The notes beneath the pieces were generated by a model, which saw nothing but the letters and a program-made list of their open reading frames with translations, had not been told where the DNA came from and made no database searches. A DNA stretch of 64,000 nucleotides from Shewanella polaris. Its GTDB lineage: Bacteria; Pseudomonadota; Gammaproteobacteria; Enterobacterales; Shewanellaceae. Location of the stretch: assembly GCF_006385555.1 (NCBI RefSeq), contig NZ_CP041036.1, forward strand, positions 806,001 to 870,000, given 5' to 3'. This document shows positions 27,757-36,160 of the stretch, in pieces. Position 1 is the stretch's first letter, and the number at the start of each line of letters is the position of its first letter. Both the position numbers and the translations under genes were made by a program.

Positions 27757-27784
27757 CGAAAAAGCTCCTTAGGGAGCTTCTTTG
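27757..27784 (+). terminator. Attenuating terminator between gcvH and gcvP
   Basis: AAGCTCC-TTAG-GGAGCTT stem followed by a short interrupted T run. It would lower gcvP expression relative to gcvTH. The remaining 170 bp before gcvP hold no convincing gene. Confidence 0.7.
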
Positions 27785-27960
27785 TTTATGCAAAGTAAAA
27801 AAAAGCTGTGCAGACTCACTCGAACCTATGGCACCCATAAAGCCAAGGGCGAGGGCACGGCAAATAAACCCGTAATGGGTTATTTACGTATTACACGTTT
27901 TCACCTAATCCAGTTCTGTGCCCTACCGCCTGAACTGGTCGATTTGGAACAAGGTTTAAC

Positions 27961-30849
27961 ATGACCAAGCAACCCCTGACACAACTAGAACAGCACGAAC
28001 TTTTCCTCACTCGTCACATCGGCCCAAGTGCAGAACAACAGCAACAAATGTTGAACTTCATTGGTGCTGAGTCGTTAGACGACCTGACCGCACAAACGGT
28101 CCCAGGCAAAATTTTGTTACCGCAAGATCTCACCATCGGTGACTCATGTGGCGAAGCTGAAGGTATCGCCTATATCCGCAACATAGCAGACAAAAACAAA
28201 GTCTTTAAAAGCTATATCGGTATGGGTTATTACGGCGTGCAAGTGCCCAATGTCATTTTGCGTAATGTGTTTGAAAACCCGGGTTGGTACACGGCTTACA
28301 CGCCATACCAACCAGAAATCGCCCAAGGTCGTTTAGAAGCCACATTAAACTTCCAACAAGTGTCAATGGATCTTACTGGTCTTGACCTTGCATCAGCATC
28401 ATTGCTCGACGAAGCCACCGCAGCAGCGGAAGCCATGGCATTAGCTAAGCGCGTATCTAAAGCCAAAAAAGCTAACATATTCTTTGTTGCCGATGACGTA
28501 TTCCCACAAACACTCGACGTTGTTAAAACTCGCGCTGAATGTTTTGGTTTTGAAGTGGTCGTAGGCCCTGCAAAGGATGCGGTAAATTACGAATTGTTTG
28601 GTGCCTTGTTCCAGTACACTAACAGAATTGGCCAAATTACTGATTACACCGAACTATTTGCCACACTACGTGACAACAAAGTGGTGGTGACTGTAGCTGC
28701 CGACATCATGTCATTGCTGTTACTTAAATCACCTGGCTCTATGGGCGCAGATGTCGTATTTGGTAGCACCCAGCGTTTTGGCGTACCAATGGGATACGGC
28801 GGACCGCACGCAGCCTTCTTTGTTGCCCGTGACGAGCACAAACGTTCAATGCCTGGCCGTATTATTGGTGTGTCTAAAGACACCCGTGGCAACAGTGCAC
28901 TGCGCATGGCAATGCAAACGCGTGAACAACATATTCGCCGCGAAAAAGCCAACTCGAACATTTGTACGGCACAAATCTTATTAGCCAATATGGCCTCATT
29001 TTATGCGGTATTCCATGGCCCACAAGGCTTAAAAACCATTGCATCACGCATTAACCGTTTAGCCGACATTTTAGCTGCAGGCTTAACAGCAAAAGGGTTA
29101 ACCTTAGCCAACAACACCTGGTTCGACACCATCAGTGTTAAAGGTGCCGACGTAGCCGCCATTAATGCCCGCGCCATTGCCGCGCAACTTAACTTACGCA
29201 TTGATGCAGACGGCGTGTTTGGTATCAGCTTAGATGAAACCACTACCCGTGAAGACATCGCAGACTTATTTAACGTTATCTTAGGCGCAGGCCATGGTTT
29301 AGAGGTTGCAGCACTTGATGCAGATATTCTTGCCAATGGCAGCCAGTCAATACCGGAAGCGCTAGTACGCCAAGATGCAGTATTAACTCACCCAACGTTT
29401 AATCGCTACCAAAGCGAAACCGAGATGATGCGTTATATCAAGCGTCTCGAAAACAAAGATTTAGCCTTAAACCACTCAATGATCTCGTTAGGCTCATGCA
29501 CCATGAAGCTCAACGCGGCAGTGGAAATGCTCCCAGTCAGCTGGCCAGAGTTTGCTAACATGCACCCATTCTGCCCGCTAGACCAAGCAGAAGGTTACAC
29601 CCAGTTAATCGACGAATTGTCTGAGTTTTTAGTTAAAATCACTGGCTACGACGCTGTGTGTATTCAACCAAACTCAGGTGCCCAAGGCGAATACGCTGGC
29701 TTGTTAGCCATTAAGAAATACCACGAGTCTCGCGGCGACGCGCACCGTAACATTTGCTTAATTCCACAATCGGCTCACGGCACCAACCCTGCATCGGCAC
29801 AGCTTGCTGGTATGAAGGTTGTGGTTACCGCGTGTGACAAGCAAGGCAACGTTGATTTAGAAGACCTACGCGCTAAAGCGGCAGAACTTGCCGACAGCTT
29901 ATCGTGCATCATGGTTACTTATCCGTCGACTCACGGCGTATACGAAGAGTCAATTCGTGAAATATGCGAAATCGTCCATCAATATGGTGGCCAAGTCTAC
30001 TTAGACGGCGCCAACATGAACGCACAAGTTGGGGTAACATCACCAGGCTTTATCGGCGCAGACGTATCGCATCTAAACTTACATAAAACCTTTGCTATCC
30101 CGCACGGCGGCGGTGGTCCAGGTATGGGCCCTATCGGTATAAAATCACACCTTGCCCCATTTGTGGCAGGTCATGTAGTGGTTAAGCCTGGTCGCGAAAG
30201 CGACCATAACGGCGCAGTATCTGCTGCACCTTACGGTAGCGCCAGCATCTTGCCAATCAGCTGGATGTACATCAAGTTGTTAGGCACTAAAGGGGTTAAG
30301 CAATCAACTCAAACTGCATTGTTAAACGCTAACTACATCATGAAAAAGCTGTCAGCATACTATCCTGTGTTGTTCACCGGCCGTAACGACCGTGTGGCAC
30401 ATGAATGTATTATCGACTTGCGTCCATTGAAAGAAATCTCTGGCGTAACCGAAATGGATATCGCTAAGCGTCTTAACGACTATGGTTTCCATTCACCAAC
30501 CATGAGTTTCCCAGTAGCGGGAACCTTAATGATTGAGCCTACGGAATCTGAGTCTAAGGTTGAGTTAGACAGATTTATCGAAGCGATGGTGTCTATTCGT
30601 GGTGAAGTTGACAAGGTAGCAGCAGGCGAGTGGCCAGTGGACAATAACCCACTGCATAATGCACCTCATACCCTAGCGGATATTATGGACCCAGAGTTTG
30701 ATTCACGTCCGTACAGTCGTGAAGTGGCCGTGTTCCCAACAGCAGCGGTTAAGGCGAATAAGTTTTGGCCAACGGTGAACCGTATTGATGATGTTTATGG
30801 GGATCGCAATTTGATGTGTAGCTGCGTACCAATTGCAGACTACGAATAA
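27961..30849 (+). CDS. gcvP: Glycine dehydrogenase (decarboxylating), P protein
   Basis: 962-residue fused alpha/beta P protein, the full gammaproteobacterial length. [17 protein letters not shown] opens the protein; [10 protein letters not shown] lies in the N-terminal half; the PLP-lysine motif is [20 protein letters not shown] near residue 706; [15 protein letters not shown] follows. It decarboxylates glycine and hands the aminomethyl group to GcvH. Last gene of the gcv set. It is followed by an unusual array of terminator-bearing repeats. Confidence 0.97.
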   Translation: MTKQPLTQLEQHELFLTRHIGPSAEQQQQMLNFIGAESLDDLTAQTVPGKILLPQDLTIGDSCGEAEGIAYIRNIADKNKVFKSYIGMGYYGVQVPNVILRNVFENPGWYTAYTPYQPEIAQGRLEATLNFQQVSMDLTGLDLASASLLDEATAAAEAMALAKRVSKAKKANIFFVADDVFPQTLDVVKTRAECFGFEVVVGPAKDAVNYELFGALFQYTNRIGQITDYTELFATLRDNKVVVTVAADIMSLLLLKSPGSMGADVVFGSTQRFGVPMGYGGPHAAFFVARDEHKRSMPGRIIGVSKDTRGNSALRMAMQTREQHIRREKANSNICTAQILLANMASFYAVFHGPQGLKTIASRINRLADILAAGLTAKGLTLANNTWFDTISVKGADVAAINARAIAAQLNLRIDADGVFGISLDETTTREDIADLFNVILGAGHGLEVAALDADILANGSQSIPEALVRQDAVLTHPTFNRYQSETEMMRYIKRLENKDLALNHSMISLGSCTMKLNAAVEMLPVSWPEFANMHPFCPLDQAEGYTQLIDELSEFLVKITGYDAVCIQPNSGAQGEYAGLLAIKKYHESRGDAHRNICLIPQSAHGTNPASAQLAGMKVVVTACDKQGNVDLEDLRAKAAELADSLSCIMVTYPSTHGVYEESIREICEIVHQYGGQVYLDGANMNAQVGVTSPGFIGADVSHLNLHKTFAIPHGGGGPGMGPIGIKSHLAPFVAGHVVVKPGRESDHNGAVSAAPYGSASILPISWMYIKLLGTKGVKQSTQTALLNANYIMKKLSAYYPVLFTGRNDRVAHECIIDLRPLKEISGVTEMDIAKRLNDYGFHSPTMSFPVAGTLMIEPTESESKVELDRFIEAMVSIRGEVDKVAAGEWPVDNNPLHNAPHTLADIMDPEFDSRPYSREVAVFPTAAVKANKFWPTVNRIDDVYGDRNLMCSCVPIADYE

Positions 30850-30867
30850 ATGATAATGGCTACTTGG

Positions 30868-31050
30868 CCTCGATAGTACGGCGTCAGCCGACACTTTTCT
30901 CTTCTCATTGACACCAGTCAACTCCGAGGAGAAAAGCATCGGCTTCCTTGTCTTCTCATCGGCAGTAACGCCATTATCGTGGTAGTAGACTTCATTTAGC
31001 ATTTTGAGTAAAAACATTAAAAAAGCGAACCGATTGGTTCGCTTTTTTGT
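30868..31050 (+). repeat. Structured terminator-repeat, copy 1
   Basis: First of three tandem units after gcvP. It holds a long imperfect hairpin (CTTTTCTC...GGAGAAAAG around TTGACACCAGTCAA), a second conserved block (CATCGGCAGTAACGCCATTA) and a final intrinsic-terminator hairpin AGCGAACC-GATT-GGTTCGCT with T6 at 31024-31048. Relative to copies 2 and 3 the stem bases change on both sides. Confidence 0.75.
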
Positions 31051-31052
31051 TA

Positions 31053-31250
31053 GCTCCTTGATCTCGATAATACGGCGTTAACCGAGAGTTTTCGCATAGT
31101 TCAAAATAAGGAGTTTGACACCAGTCAACTCCGCGGCGAAAACCTCAAACTTCATTGTCTTATCATCGCCAGCGACGCAATTATGATGGTAGTGGACTTC
31201 AATTGAAGTTTTAGAATTAAAAAGCGACCGCAAGGTCGCTTTTTTGTCTT
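31053..31250 (+). repeat. Structured terminator-repeat, copy 2
   Basis: Core at 31084-31192 is identical to copy 3 (offset 195) except for three bases. Hairpin TTTTCGC...GCGAAAA encloses GGAGTTTGACACCAGTCAACTCC-type pairing. It ends in a terminator hairpin AGCGACC-GCAA-GGTCGCT with a T run (31223-31245). Confidence 0.78.
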
Positions 31251-31450
31251 ACTTTCGGCAGTAACGCTATTTACAGCTGAGAGTTTTCGCATAGCTCGAA
31301 ATAAGGAGTTTGACACCAGTCAACTCCGCGGCGAAAACCTCAAACTTCATTGTCTTATCATCGCCAGCGACGCAATTATGGTGGTAGCAGGCTTCATTCA
31401 GTATGTTGAGTAATAGCATTAAAAAGCGACCGAAAGGTCGCTTTTTTGTT
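31251..31450 (+). repeat. Structured terminator-repeat, copy 3
   Basis: Core 31279-31387 matches copy 2 at all but three of 109 positions. It ends in AGCGACC-GAAA-GGTCGCT followed by T6 (31425-31447). The remaining 170 bp up to hemB are AT-rich and should hold the hemB promoter. Confidence 0.78.
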
Positions 31451-31624
31451 GATAAAATGAAGCTTACTCTAACCCTGACTCAATTTGCCTACTCCTATCG
31501 TCATGGTGATAAAATATTTAGCGATAATTACATAGAACTTTTCATACAGCTTAAGGTCTTATTATGTAAGGTTTAAATTTATTTAAACTGAGTCCCTAAC
31601 AATATCTGAATAGGTAACTCCATT

Positions 31625-32608
31625 TTGAATATCACTCCATTACGTCGTATGAGACGATTACGTAGCTCAGAAGCTATGCGCGATCTATTGCGTGAAAACC
31701 ACCTTTTATTAGACAATTTAATCCATCCCATATTTGTCGAAGAACATATCGACCAACCAGTCCCTATTTCTACTCTACCTGGTATCAGCCGTATTCCCGA
31801 AAATGCCCTAGCCGATGAGATTCGTCAGCTTTATGCGCTAGGCATACGGTATGTTATGCCTTTTGGCATATCTCACACTAAAGATGCTCAAGGAAGCGAC
31901 ACTTGGAATGATAATGGTCTACTTGCTCGTATGGTCAAGACAATAAAATCTGCCGTACCAGAAATGATGGTTATTCCAGATATTTGCTTCTGTGAATATA
32001 CCGACCATGGTCATTGTGGAGTCATGAAAAACGACAAAGTTTGTAACGACATGACAGTTGAAAATCTAGTTAAGCAATCGGTGACAGCTGCTAAAGCTGG
32101 TGCAGATATGTTAGCACCGTCGGCAATGATGGATGGCCAAGTAAAAGCCATTCGTCTAGGACTGGATGCAGCTGGTTTTGAGGACGTGGCTATCTTGGCA
32201 CATTCGGCAAAATTCGCTTCTTCTTTTTATGGTCCATTTAGAACGGCTGTAGACTGTGAACTTAGCGGGGATAGGAAAGGTTACCAACTAGATTACGCCA
32301 ATGGTCGTCAAGCTTTACTTGAAGCATCACTTGATGAGGCCGAAGGCGCAGATATTCTTATGGTTAAACCTGGAACACCTTATTTAGACGTGATCTGTCG
32401 TTTAAGACAAGAAACTCATTTACCCCTAGCTGCATATCAAGTGGGTGGGGAATATGCCGGAATTAAGTTTGCGGCTCTTGCTGGCGCACTCGATGAAAAA
32501 GCCGTAGTAACTGAAACTTTTATTGGGTTAAAACGTGCTGGGGCTGACCTAATTGTTAGCTACTATACGAAACAATATGCTACGTGGTTAATCGAGGAAA
32601 AAAATTAG
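31625..32608 (+). CDS. hemB: Delta-aminolevulinic acid dehydratase (porphobilinogen synthase)
   Basis: About 327 residues. It condenses two 5-aminolevulinates to porphobilinogen in heme synthesis. The zinc cysteines are in DICFCEYTDHGHCG near residue 118; the active-site lysines are in HSAKFASSFYGPFR near 196 and ILMVKPGTPYLD near 248. It is of the E. coli type (Zn-dependent). The first codon at 31625 is TTG with a poor RBS; an ATG at 31649 would give MRRLRSSEAMR and is a fair alternative. It stands alone between terminator-repeats. Many Shewanella carry two hemB genes, so this may be a paralogue. Confidence 0.93.
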   Translation: MNITPLRRMRRLRSSEAMRDLLRENHLLLDNLIHPIFVEEHIDQPVPISTLPGISRIPENALADEIRQLYALGIRYVMPFGISHTKDAQGSDTWNDNGLLARMVKTIKSAVPEMMVIPDICFCEYTDHGHCGVMKNDKVCNDMTVENLVKQSVTAAKAGADMLAPSAMMDGQVKAIRLGLDAAGFEDVAILAHSAKFASSFYGPFRTAVDCELSGDRKGYQLDYANGRQALLEASLDEAEGADILMVKPGTPYLDVICRLRQETHLPLAAYQVGGEYAGIKFAALAGALDEKAVVTETFIGLKRAGADLIVSYYTKQYATWLIEEKN

Positions 32609-32644
32609 TTTTATCGAAATTCTCCCGCAGTTCTTTCATTTATT

Positions 32645-32805
32645 TTGCCAGCCAACTCCGCGCTAGAGCCTTCGGTTCGCCTGTGCAGAGCTGCTTATGT
32701 AAGAGTAGCTTCGCCAGCGATGCGATTATGGTGGTAGTGGGCTTCATTTGATAATCTGAATAAAAGCATTAAAAAAGCGAACCGAGTGGTTCGCTTTTTT
32801 ATTGA
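32645..32805 (+). repeat. Structured terminator-repeat, copy 4 (degenerate)
   Basis: Downstream of hemB. It keeps CCAACTCCGCG, CTTCGCCAGCGATGCGATTATGGTGGTAGTGGGCTTCATT (in pieces) and the terminator AGCGAACC-GAGT-GGTTCGCT with T6 at 32776-32800. The 5' half has diverged. It terminates hemB. Confidence 0.7.
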
Positions 32806-33010
32806 TTCCGTCTTATCTGCAATATGTCTGAGTAGGTCAATCATTTATGCCCAATTCTTTGCTAGCTCTCATTGTAGCTACTGGACGGGAACAGAATCGT
32901 GAGAGGATATTCCTCCTGACAACCACAGTCGGGTAAGTGTTATGGGGTCAGTATGAGAAACTGCCGTGGCCAATTTTATTTGGACACGACATAGACGTTG
33001 AAGATTAAGA
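32806..33010. other. Intergenic stretch between hemB terminator and ferredoxin gene
   Basis: About 200 bp with no gene visible; includes one GGGGTCAGTATGAG word that loosely resembles the IS ends found further right. Confidence 0.3.
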
Positions 33011-34225
33011 CTAATGACCTATACGATCCAGTTTTTGTATCAGCTCCATCTTTATATCTTGAGGGGTTTGGCTGTGCCAGTAACCGCTTACATAGGCAAA
33101 TAACGGCACCATAAACATAAGAGTAAAAAGTAAGATCATTAATCCTCTGGCAGAAAGTTTAATGCCATTACGAGTGCTAAATTGTAGCGCTTCTTTTTTA
33201 GGGCAAGCTGACATACAACGCATACAGGCTTGGCATTCGTCTGAGTGAATATTTTTTTGAGTATGAACTGATATATTTGCTGGGCAAGCACGGGTACATT
33301 TATCGCAACTCATACCTTTGGTCTCAATTAAACAATGTTGCGTATCGCGACGAATTTTAAACGGGCTAAAAAAGCTCACTATGCCTAGCATTGCACCATA
33401 AGGGCAAATGTAACGACAAAACCCTTGACGACGCCATGCGGCTAACGCAAAGATGATGCTGAAGCCAATCAAAGCAATCATTGATGGCATCATAAAAAAT
33501 ACTGCCATTTTTAAGTCAGCTACCTTGTGGTAGTTGCCTGTCAAGTAATTAGGAAGGCTTGCCGTTGGCATTGAAAAGACCAAATAAACCAGTGCGGCTA
33601 ATAATAAGTATTTAAGCATGCGCAGTGGCCAGTCTAACCATGCTGGTGGCATAAGTTCAGCTGGGATAAAGCGCTTTCTGAGTTTATACAAGTATTCGCC
33701 TGCTAAGCCTAATGGACAAGCCCAGCCACAAAAAGCCCGTTTGCAAATGAGCCCTGTTAATAGCACAACACACAGCATAACCACGGCAGCGGGGTGATTT
33801 TGATCCCATAAACCTAAGGTTAAAATAGCTTTAAGTTCAATACCGCCAGCAATGGGTAAAAAGGCATCACCGACATCTGGTCGCATTAACCAAGGTGTTT
33901 CGCCTGCATACAACATAGCGGCATTAATGGCATATTGTACGCCCACCAACAACATGGAAAGGGCAAAGAAATGTTGGCAAATTTCACGTATTCGATTGGG
34001 TCTTCCTTCTGCTTTAGCAAATGCAGGCTGGTATTGACCTAATGCTGTTACTGCAATCACGGCGGCTAATAATATAAAAAGTAATGGCCAGAAAAAACTC
34101 GCTATAGTTGCGCCGAGCAATAATGCCCCACTGACCAATGCCCCCCATTTTTTGCCACCCCAGTACAGTAAACTGGTGCTATATGCTAGGGCTAGCATTA
34201 AGGTGATTGATTCAATTGTACTCAT
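33011..34225 (-). CDS. NapH/CcoG-like membrane polyferredoxin
   Basis: 404 residues with about seven hydrophobic segments. Two cytoplasmic-side motifs of the NapH/NosR/CcoG type, CGWACPLG near 166 and CRYICPYGAML near 268, are followed by two [4Fe-4S] ferredoxin clusters, CDKCTRACP and CQACMRCMSACP, near 305-345, and a final membrane helix. Such proteins move electrons across or along the membrane, or act in copper or heme-oxidase maturation. Which partner it serves is unknown; no nap, nos or cco genes are nearby. It lies beside a Crp/Fnr regulator, with an FNR-like palindrome before its start. Confidence 0.88.
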   Translation of the reverse strand: MSTIESITLMLALAYSTSLLYWGGKKWGALVSGALLLGATIASFFWPLLFILLAAVIAVTALGQYQPAFAKAEGRPNRIREICQHFFALSMLLVGVQYAINAAMLYAGETPWLMRPDVGDAFLPIAGGIELKAILTLGLWDQNHPAAVVMLCVVLLTGLICKRAFCGWACPLGLAGEYLYKLRKRFIPAELMPPAWLDWPLRMLKYLLLAALVYLVFSMPTASLPNYLTGNYHKVADLKMAVFFMMPSMIALIGFSIIFALAAWRRQGFCRYICPYGAMLGIVSFFSPFKIRRDTQHCLIETKGMSCDKCTRACPANISVHTQKNIHSDECQACMRCMSACPKKEALQFSTRNGIKLSARGLMILLFTLMFMVPLFAYVSGYWHSQTPQDIKMELIQKLDRIGH

Positions 34226-34244
34226 AGAGGATCCCTATATTGTT

Positions 34245-34258
34245 TTGTTTGCTGTCAA
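34245..34258 (-). promoter_or_regulatory. FNR/DNR-like palindrome upstream of the polyferredoxin gene
   Basis: TTGTT-TGCT-GTCAA fits the TTGxx-N4-xxCAA half-site plan of Crp/Fnr-family operators, about 20 bp before the start codon. It is close to the RBS and therefore would act as a repressor or roadblock site if real. Confidence 0.35.
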
Positions 34259-34399
34259 TAATGGATAAAGGTTCTGCCTAAAGGCAGTTTCAACCACAAC
34301 ACTCTGTTATAGTTGCCATTTCGTGTCTTGTTGCCATGAGTCTGCAGTAAGGTCGATGATGATAAAAAATACGTTGCAGTTTATTAAGTTCGGCTTATG

Positions 34400-35068
34400 T
34401 TACGTGTTACTCTCTAATAATTTTTTTAGGTCATCTAATCTACTGATAATAAAGTGTTTTCTTCCATCTCTATATAAGTACCCATTGCGAATGAGGTTAT
34501 TCATCAATGAAGAGGTTGTTTGGCGTGTCGTCCCAATCAGTAGTGAAATATCTTCCATACTTAAATCGCATTCAAATCGGAGTCCTTCGGCTGTATGTTC
34601 ACCCGATGTTTGTCCCCATGACAGCACAAACTCGATTAATCGATACCTAGCATCATGAAATATTAAACCCTCGATGAGATCCAAAGTACTGCCTAATGCT
34701 TCACCTAAAATGCCTGTCATCACGATTGATAATTCAGGAAATTTCGCGATTTTATCGCGAAAAATATCAGCCCCGACAAGCATCAAAGTTGAATCCTTGC
34801 ATGTCTCCAAAAATGCTCGAGTATGTGTGCTGAATATATCGCCAGGCTCAAGAAAGCAGAGGGTAAACTCACGACCTTCATAAGAAAGATAAACGCGTAT
34901 CCGGCCTGAATGCACAATAAATACTTCATTGTTTCCCATACTCGGGATGCTAAATAGTTGTCCTTCAGGAAAGCTTTTGCATCTGAATTCATCCAGAAAC
35001 CCTTCGTATTGAGGTTCTCTAAGTTTCTCAATGATATTTATTCGTGACATTCTCATTTTTGATTGCAT
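34400..35068 (-). CDS. Crp/Fnr family transcriptional regulator
   Basis: About 222 residues. A cyclic-nucleotide-binding-like beta-roll (GQLFSIPSMGNNEVFIVHSGRIRVYLSYEGREFTLCFLEPGDIFST) is followed by a dimer helix and a winged helix-turn-helix whose recognition helix is GTTRQTTSSLMNNLIRNGYL. There is no N-terminal FNR cysteine cluster; single Cys residues (RCKSF, CFLEPG, TCKDS) remain. RFECDLSMEDISLLIG is the first HTH helix. The ATG at 35068 has GGAG eight bases upstream. The ligand is unknown: NO, CO or redox are options by analogy to DNR/CooA. Same direction as the polyferredoxin gene, 174 bp upstream. Confidence 0.88.
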   Translation of the reverse strand: MQSKMRMSRINIIEKLREPQYEGFLDEFRCKSFPEGQLFSIPSMGNNEVFIVHSGRIRVYLSYEGREFTLCFLEPGDIFSTHTRAFLETCKDSTLMLVGADIFRDKIAKFPELSIVMTGILGEALGSTLDLIEGLIFHDARYRLIEFVLSWGQTSGEHTAEGLRFECDLSMEDISLLIGTTRQTTSSLMNNLIRNGYLYRDGRKHFIISRLDDLKKLLESNT

Positions 35069-36160
35069 GTCGCGCACTCCATATTATTTACGATAGAAAA
35101 TGCTGTTAAGAGTTTAATTAAGGATTTATAAAATTATCAATTAGTTACTGGTGATTTGTTAACTAATATATACTCTACATTTTTTGTCTACCTTGTTACC
35201 TTTGTTTGTTAGATTAATTATTAAACATAAAATTCTATCTTCTTGTACAAGAAAAATATGGACGATGCTATTAGCTATAAAAGATATGTCAGGCCCGTTT
35301 CCCTTATGCCATTGCAAGCTATGCAATCCTAGTTTTGAGCATTCGGTATATACTATTTCATGCGCTCAGGTTTATCATTTCCATCGGCAATAACTTTAAG
35401 ATAGTAGCTTTTAAAATATTGGACATGCCTTAATGTCCAGATCTCGCTTAGTAGCAAAAGCAACACTTCAACCCAAGCTAAAATCGAGTTTCAAACATGC
35501 AACTCCTCGTTATCTTGTGCAATAACTACAATAAACTGGGACAAATGTAATTCAGATAGGGAGACAGATCTGTCGCCTTGCTGACAGTAGAACATCAATA
35601 AATTTCGTTGCATGGTTTTACATAATGGTTTGTGCATTAAAATAAGCCATTTGATATTTTTTTATTGTCAGCACTGTAATTTTATTTAAATTAAGATATT
35701 GAAATAAAACGATAAAATCATATCGATTTTATTTTTTATAAAGACAAGGTCTTTATACACTCAATTTTAAAGAAATAAATATGAATTCTCATTTTTATGA
35801 CATAACGCACTGTTAAACAATTTATAGAATTGCAGAGAACAACATATGATGATTAGTGGGGGCTATAAGTGGGGTCGGATAAGGATAAGTGAGGTCAGAT
35901 TCTGCCCTCCCACTTATTTACCTCATTTATTACTTATTCGCGCCTTTATTGCCGGTTTTATTATTCAAAACAATTAATTTGTAAACGGCTGCTACAGTCC
36001 GTTGTTATTCGTATCTTTTAACAGACTTTGGTCGCTATACTGGGGCGTCAGTATGTGCTGGTTTTTGAATGGGAACGAACGGTTGTTACCCAGCCAAATG
36101 CTGTTGCACACCAACTCATAAAATGACTACGAACTAATTCTGAATGAAGGAGAAGCTCTC
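35069..36160. other. Long intergenic region upstream of S9 peptidase
   Basis: About 1.1 kb with no convincing gene on either strand. It is AT-rich at 35100-35260 and 35630-35800. It carries an IS-end-like palindrome at 35886-35916. A 69-codon frame at 35184-35393 lacks a ribosome-binding site and family character and is not called. Confidence 0.55.
35886..35916. repeat. IS-end-like palindrome
   Basis: TAAGTGAGGTCAGA and CCCTCCCACTTA are an imperfect inverted pair around TTCTG, a diverged relative of the AAGTGGGGTCAGAGTCTGA ends found at 42926 and 43536. Another partial half (AAGTGGGGTCGGAT) lies at 35867. Confidence 0.55.

Noticed and set aside
27782..27964. 60-codon gene between gcvH and gcvP
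   Set aside because: Starts inside the terminator T run, basic low-complexity product, no ribosome-binding site.
30703..31017. 104-codon minus-strand frame over the gcvP end and first repeat
   Set aside because: Half of it is antisense to gcvP and half crosses the structured repeat.
30868..31450. CRISPR array
   Set aside because: Three near-200-bp units with hairpins are far too long and too few for CRISPR repeats and have no spacers.
35184..35393. 69-codon plus-strand frame in the long gap before the S9 peptidase
   Set aside because: No ribosome-binding site, composition of non-coding DNA, no family.
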